Below are positions 62,477-64,000 of a stretch of DNA of 64,000 nucleotides, piece after piece. The notes beneath the pieces are model-generated. The model worked only from the letters and a program-made list of their open reading frames with translations, was not told where the DNA came from and ran no database searches. Position 1 is the first letter of the stretch. Each line of letters begins with the position of its first letter. The DNA is from CBDHCC01 sp965261015 (GTDB taxonomy: Bacteria > Pseudomonadota > Alphaproteobacteria > Sphingomonadales > Sphingomonadaceae), in NCBI GenBank assembly GCA_965261015.1, contig CBDHCC010000002.1, positions 248,001-312,000 on the forward strand, written 5' to 3'. The translations under genes and the position numbers were made by a program.

Positions 62477-62836
62477 TTAGCCCGCTTCCTTAGCTAGAAC
62501 CCTGGCGGCGTCTGACCAGTTCTCCGCGTCCACCCCGACGGTCACACGGTCGCTCCACTCGATCACCGGCCGCTTGATGAGGAGCGGGTGCGCCGCCATC
62601 AGCGTCAGCGCCGCGCCCTCGTCCAACCGCTCCCGCTGCGCGTCCGGCAGCCGCCGCCAGGTCGTGCCGCGCCGGTTCAGCAGACGCTCCCAGCCGACGG
62701 CGTCCGCCCACCGCGCGATCTCCGCGGCTTCGGGCGGCTCGGCGCGCAGATCGCGGAGGCGGTGGGCGAGTGCGGCGGCGTCGAGCCAGCGAACGGCCCT
62801 CCGCACGCTGTCGCAGTTCGGGATGCCGTGGACCAC
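62477..62836 (-). CDS. ArsC/YffB-family thioredoxin-fold protein
   Basis: A 119-residue ArsC-like protein with active-site HGIPNCDSVRRAVRWLD (single catalytic Cys), LRDLRAEPPEAAEIARWADAVG and LLIKRPVIEW with the conserved Arg-Pro. This is the YffB/Spx-like group usually with glutathione-dependent reductase activity, not classical arsenate reductase (no adjacent ars genes). GTG start at 62836, 2 bases after the nth stop. Confidence 0.8.
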   Translation of the reverse strand: MVHGIPNCDSVRRAVRWLDAAALAHRLRDLRAEPPEAAEIARWADAVGWERLLNRRGTTWRRLPDAQRERLDEGAALTLMAAHPLLIKRPVIEWSDRVTVGVDAENWSDAARVLAKEAG

Positions 62837-62838
62837 GA

Positions 62839-63537
62839 TTACGCCCGCTTGTCCGGCCACAGGCAGAGGTCCGCCACGACGCAGGCGGGACAATCGGGCG
62901 CGCGCGCCGTGCACGTCCGCTTGCCGTGCTGGATCAGCCAGAAATGTCCTTCGTCCAAGGCCCAGGCGGGTGCCCGCTCCGCCAGGCTCTCGGCGGTCTT
63001 CGCTTCCGTCTTGCCGCGCGCCAAGCCCGTGCGGTTACACACCCGATGAACGTGGGTGTCCACCGCGATGACCGCCTCTCCAAACGCGAACGACAGCACG
63101 ATGTCGGCGCATTTGCGACCGATCCCGGGCAGCGCCAGCAGGCCCGCGCGATCCCGCGGAATCGTGCCGCCCCGCGCGATCACCGCGGCACTGAAGCGGC
63201 GGATCGCCCGGGCCTTGTTGTTGTAGAGGCCGGCCGGGCGGATGGCCGCGATCAGCGCCTCGTCGTCCAGGGCCAGCATCTTTTCCGGCGTACGGGCAAG
63301 GGCGAACAGCGCGTCCGTCGCGGCCGCCGTGTTCCGGTCGAGCGACTGGGCCGACAGCATGCACGCGATGCACGACCGGAACGGATCGGGCTGTTCCTTC
63401 GGCCCCTTCGCGCCCGGTTCCCGGCCGGGATAACGCTCCCCCAGCCGGCGGAAGACCGCTTCGACCTGCGGCGGCGTGAGGAGCGGCTCCGGATCGGCGG
63501 GCGTGCGGGTCATGGCCGCGCCTATGCCACCGGTCAT
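62839..63537 (-). CDS. nth: Endonuclease III
   Basis: A 232-residue DNA glycosylase/AP lyase that removes oxidised pyrimidines. Seen: HhH motif LPGIGRKCADIVLSF with the catalytic Lys, the catalytic Asp in AVDTHVHRV, and a C-terminal [4Fe-4S] site C-x6-C-x2-C-x5-C (CTARAPDCPACVVADLC). Start ATG 63537, overlapping the upstream paralogue's stop by 4 bases. Full length. Confidence 0.94.
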   Translation of the reverse strand: MTGGIGAAMTRTPADPEPLLTPPQVEAVFRRLGERYPGREPGAKGPKEQPDPFRSCIACMLSAQSLDRNTAAATDALFALARTPEKMLALDDEALIAAIRPAGLYNNKARAIRRFSAAVIARGGTIPRDRAGLLALPGIGRKCADIVLSFAFGEAVIAVDTHVHRVCNRTGLARGKTEAKTAESLAERAPAWALDEGHFWLIQHGKRTCTARAPDCPACVVADLCLWPDKRA

Positions 63538-64000
63538 CGGGCCGCCTCAAGCGGGGCACTGCCTGTTCGGCAGATCGACCGCAGCGGGCATTCGTCGCAG
63601 TGCGGGACATCGTGTCGGCACACCGTCTGGCCCAGCCGCTTGACGAGCATGTGGTGCGCGTCGAGGTCGTCCGGTCCCCACGCCGGCGGCAGCAGCGGCA
63701 TCAGCGTGTCGTACACCTCCGGAACCGTCGCGGTATGCCGCACCAGCCCCAGCCGCCTCACGACCCGGTGATGGTGGCCGTCGATCACCAGCGCCAGGCG
63801 GTTCAGCGTGCTCGCGTTCAACACCTCGGCCGCGATCTTGCGCCCTACGCCGGGCAGGCTATCCAGCCACGCGATCGCGGCCGGCACGCCGAGGGCGGCG
63901 AGATGGTCGAGCGAGAGGCGGCCCTGCCGCTGGGTGACCTCCATCAGGACCTCCCGCAGGCGCGGTGCCTTGCGCTCGGCAAAGGTGACGGGTGCGATCA
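63534..64000 (-). CDS. Endonuclease III-like HhH-GPD protein (5' part beyond window)
   Basis: At least 155 residues, continuing past the right edge. Seen: LPGVGRKIAAEVLNAS with the Lys, VIDGHHHRV with the Asp, and CRHDVPHCDECPLRSIC, an Fe-S motif C-x6-C-x2-C-x5-C. This paralogue lies directly upstream of nth and overlaps it (ATGA). Members of this second subfamily are sometimes annotated HesB-like DNA lyases. Both catalytic residues are kept, so it should be active; the substrate may differ from that of Nth. Confidence 0.85.
   Translation of the reverse strand, partial: IAPVTFAERKAPRLREVLMEVTQRQGRLSLDHLAALGVPAAIAWLDSLPGVGRKIAAEVLNASTLNRLALVIDGHHHRVVRRLGLVRHTATVPEVYDTLMPLLPPAWGPDDLDAHHMLVKRLGQTVCRHDVPHCDECPLRSICRTGSAPLEAAR

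Overview
The window is high-GC chromosomal DNA (about 70% GC by eye) with tightly packed genes. It most resembles an alphaproteobacterium of the Sphingomonadaceae. The basis is a crtY-crtI-crtB carotenoid cluster, tonB-exbB-exbD-exbD order, TTG and GTG starts, many 4-base stop/start overlaps, and the families present (DUF2141, DUF1285, DUF427, MipA, stand-alone CobA). This is a family-level inference. No complete mobile element, prophage, CRISPR array or rRNA was seen.

Layout. 1-5.0 kb: edge of xseB, a succinate-semialdehyde dehydrogenase, fadD with a siderophore-interacting reductase, and two small proteins. 5.0-10.9 kb: carotenoid cluster crtY-crtI, a LOG-family gene, crtB, a sterol-desaturase-like hydroxylase and a DUF2141 gene. 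10.9-12.9 kb: MlaA-like and MipA-like envelope proteins. 13.0-14.8 kb: a lower-GC, apparently acquired two-gene restriction-modification system (5mC methyltransferase plus GIY-YIG nuclease). 15.2-18.6 kb: a methyltransferase, then a TPP riboswitch controlling thiC and a coupled DUF427 gene. 18.9-21.5 kb: TonB/ExbB/ExbD energy transduction. 21.7-29.8 kb: lipoprotein, GST-folB-pteridine-reductase operon, GNAT, DUF1285-Nudix-cca operon and parC. 29.9-33.8 kb: trehalose operon otsB-GH15-otsA. 33.9-35.0 kb: tandem secreted CAP proteins. 35.1-39.8 kb: purC, an M16 protease, purS and purQ. 40.2 kb: tRNA-Arg(TCT), then cobA. 41.3-48.8 kb: leucine catabolism (monooxygenase, ivd, mccB, mccA), interrupted by a DUF559 gene framed by inverted repeats. 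48.8-54.1 kb: SDR, thioesterase and the branched-chain 2-oxoacid dehydrogenase genes. 54.2-64 kb: MscS channel, Dcp-like peptidase, a degenerate Hpt protein, der, bamB, a YfgM-like protein, panB, an ArsC-like protein and two endonuclease III paralogues.

How it fits together. The branched-chain dehydrogenase complex makes isovaleryl-CoA from the leucine 2-oxoacid, Ivd oxidises it and MccAB carboxylates the product, so most of leucine breakdown is encoded within 13 kb. The methylglutaconyl-CoA hydratase and HMG-CoA lyase are not in the window. The carotenoid genes cover phytoene to beta-carotene plus one candidate hydroxylase. The trehalose operon has both synthesis enzymes and a possible hydrolase. 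The points most worth a second look are the restriction-modification pair, the repeat-framed DUF559 gene, the Hpt protein lacking its histidine, the repeat-derived peptide inside the BkdB linker, DUF427 tied to the thiamine riboswitch, and the hairpin before purC.
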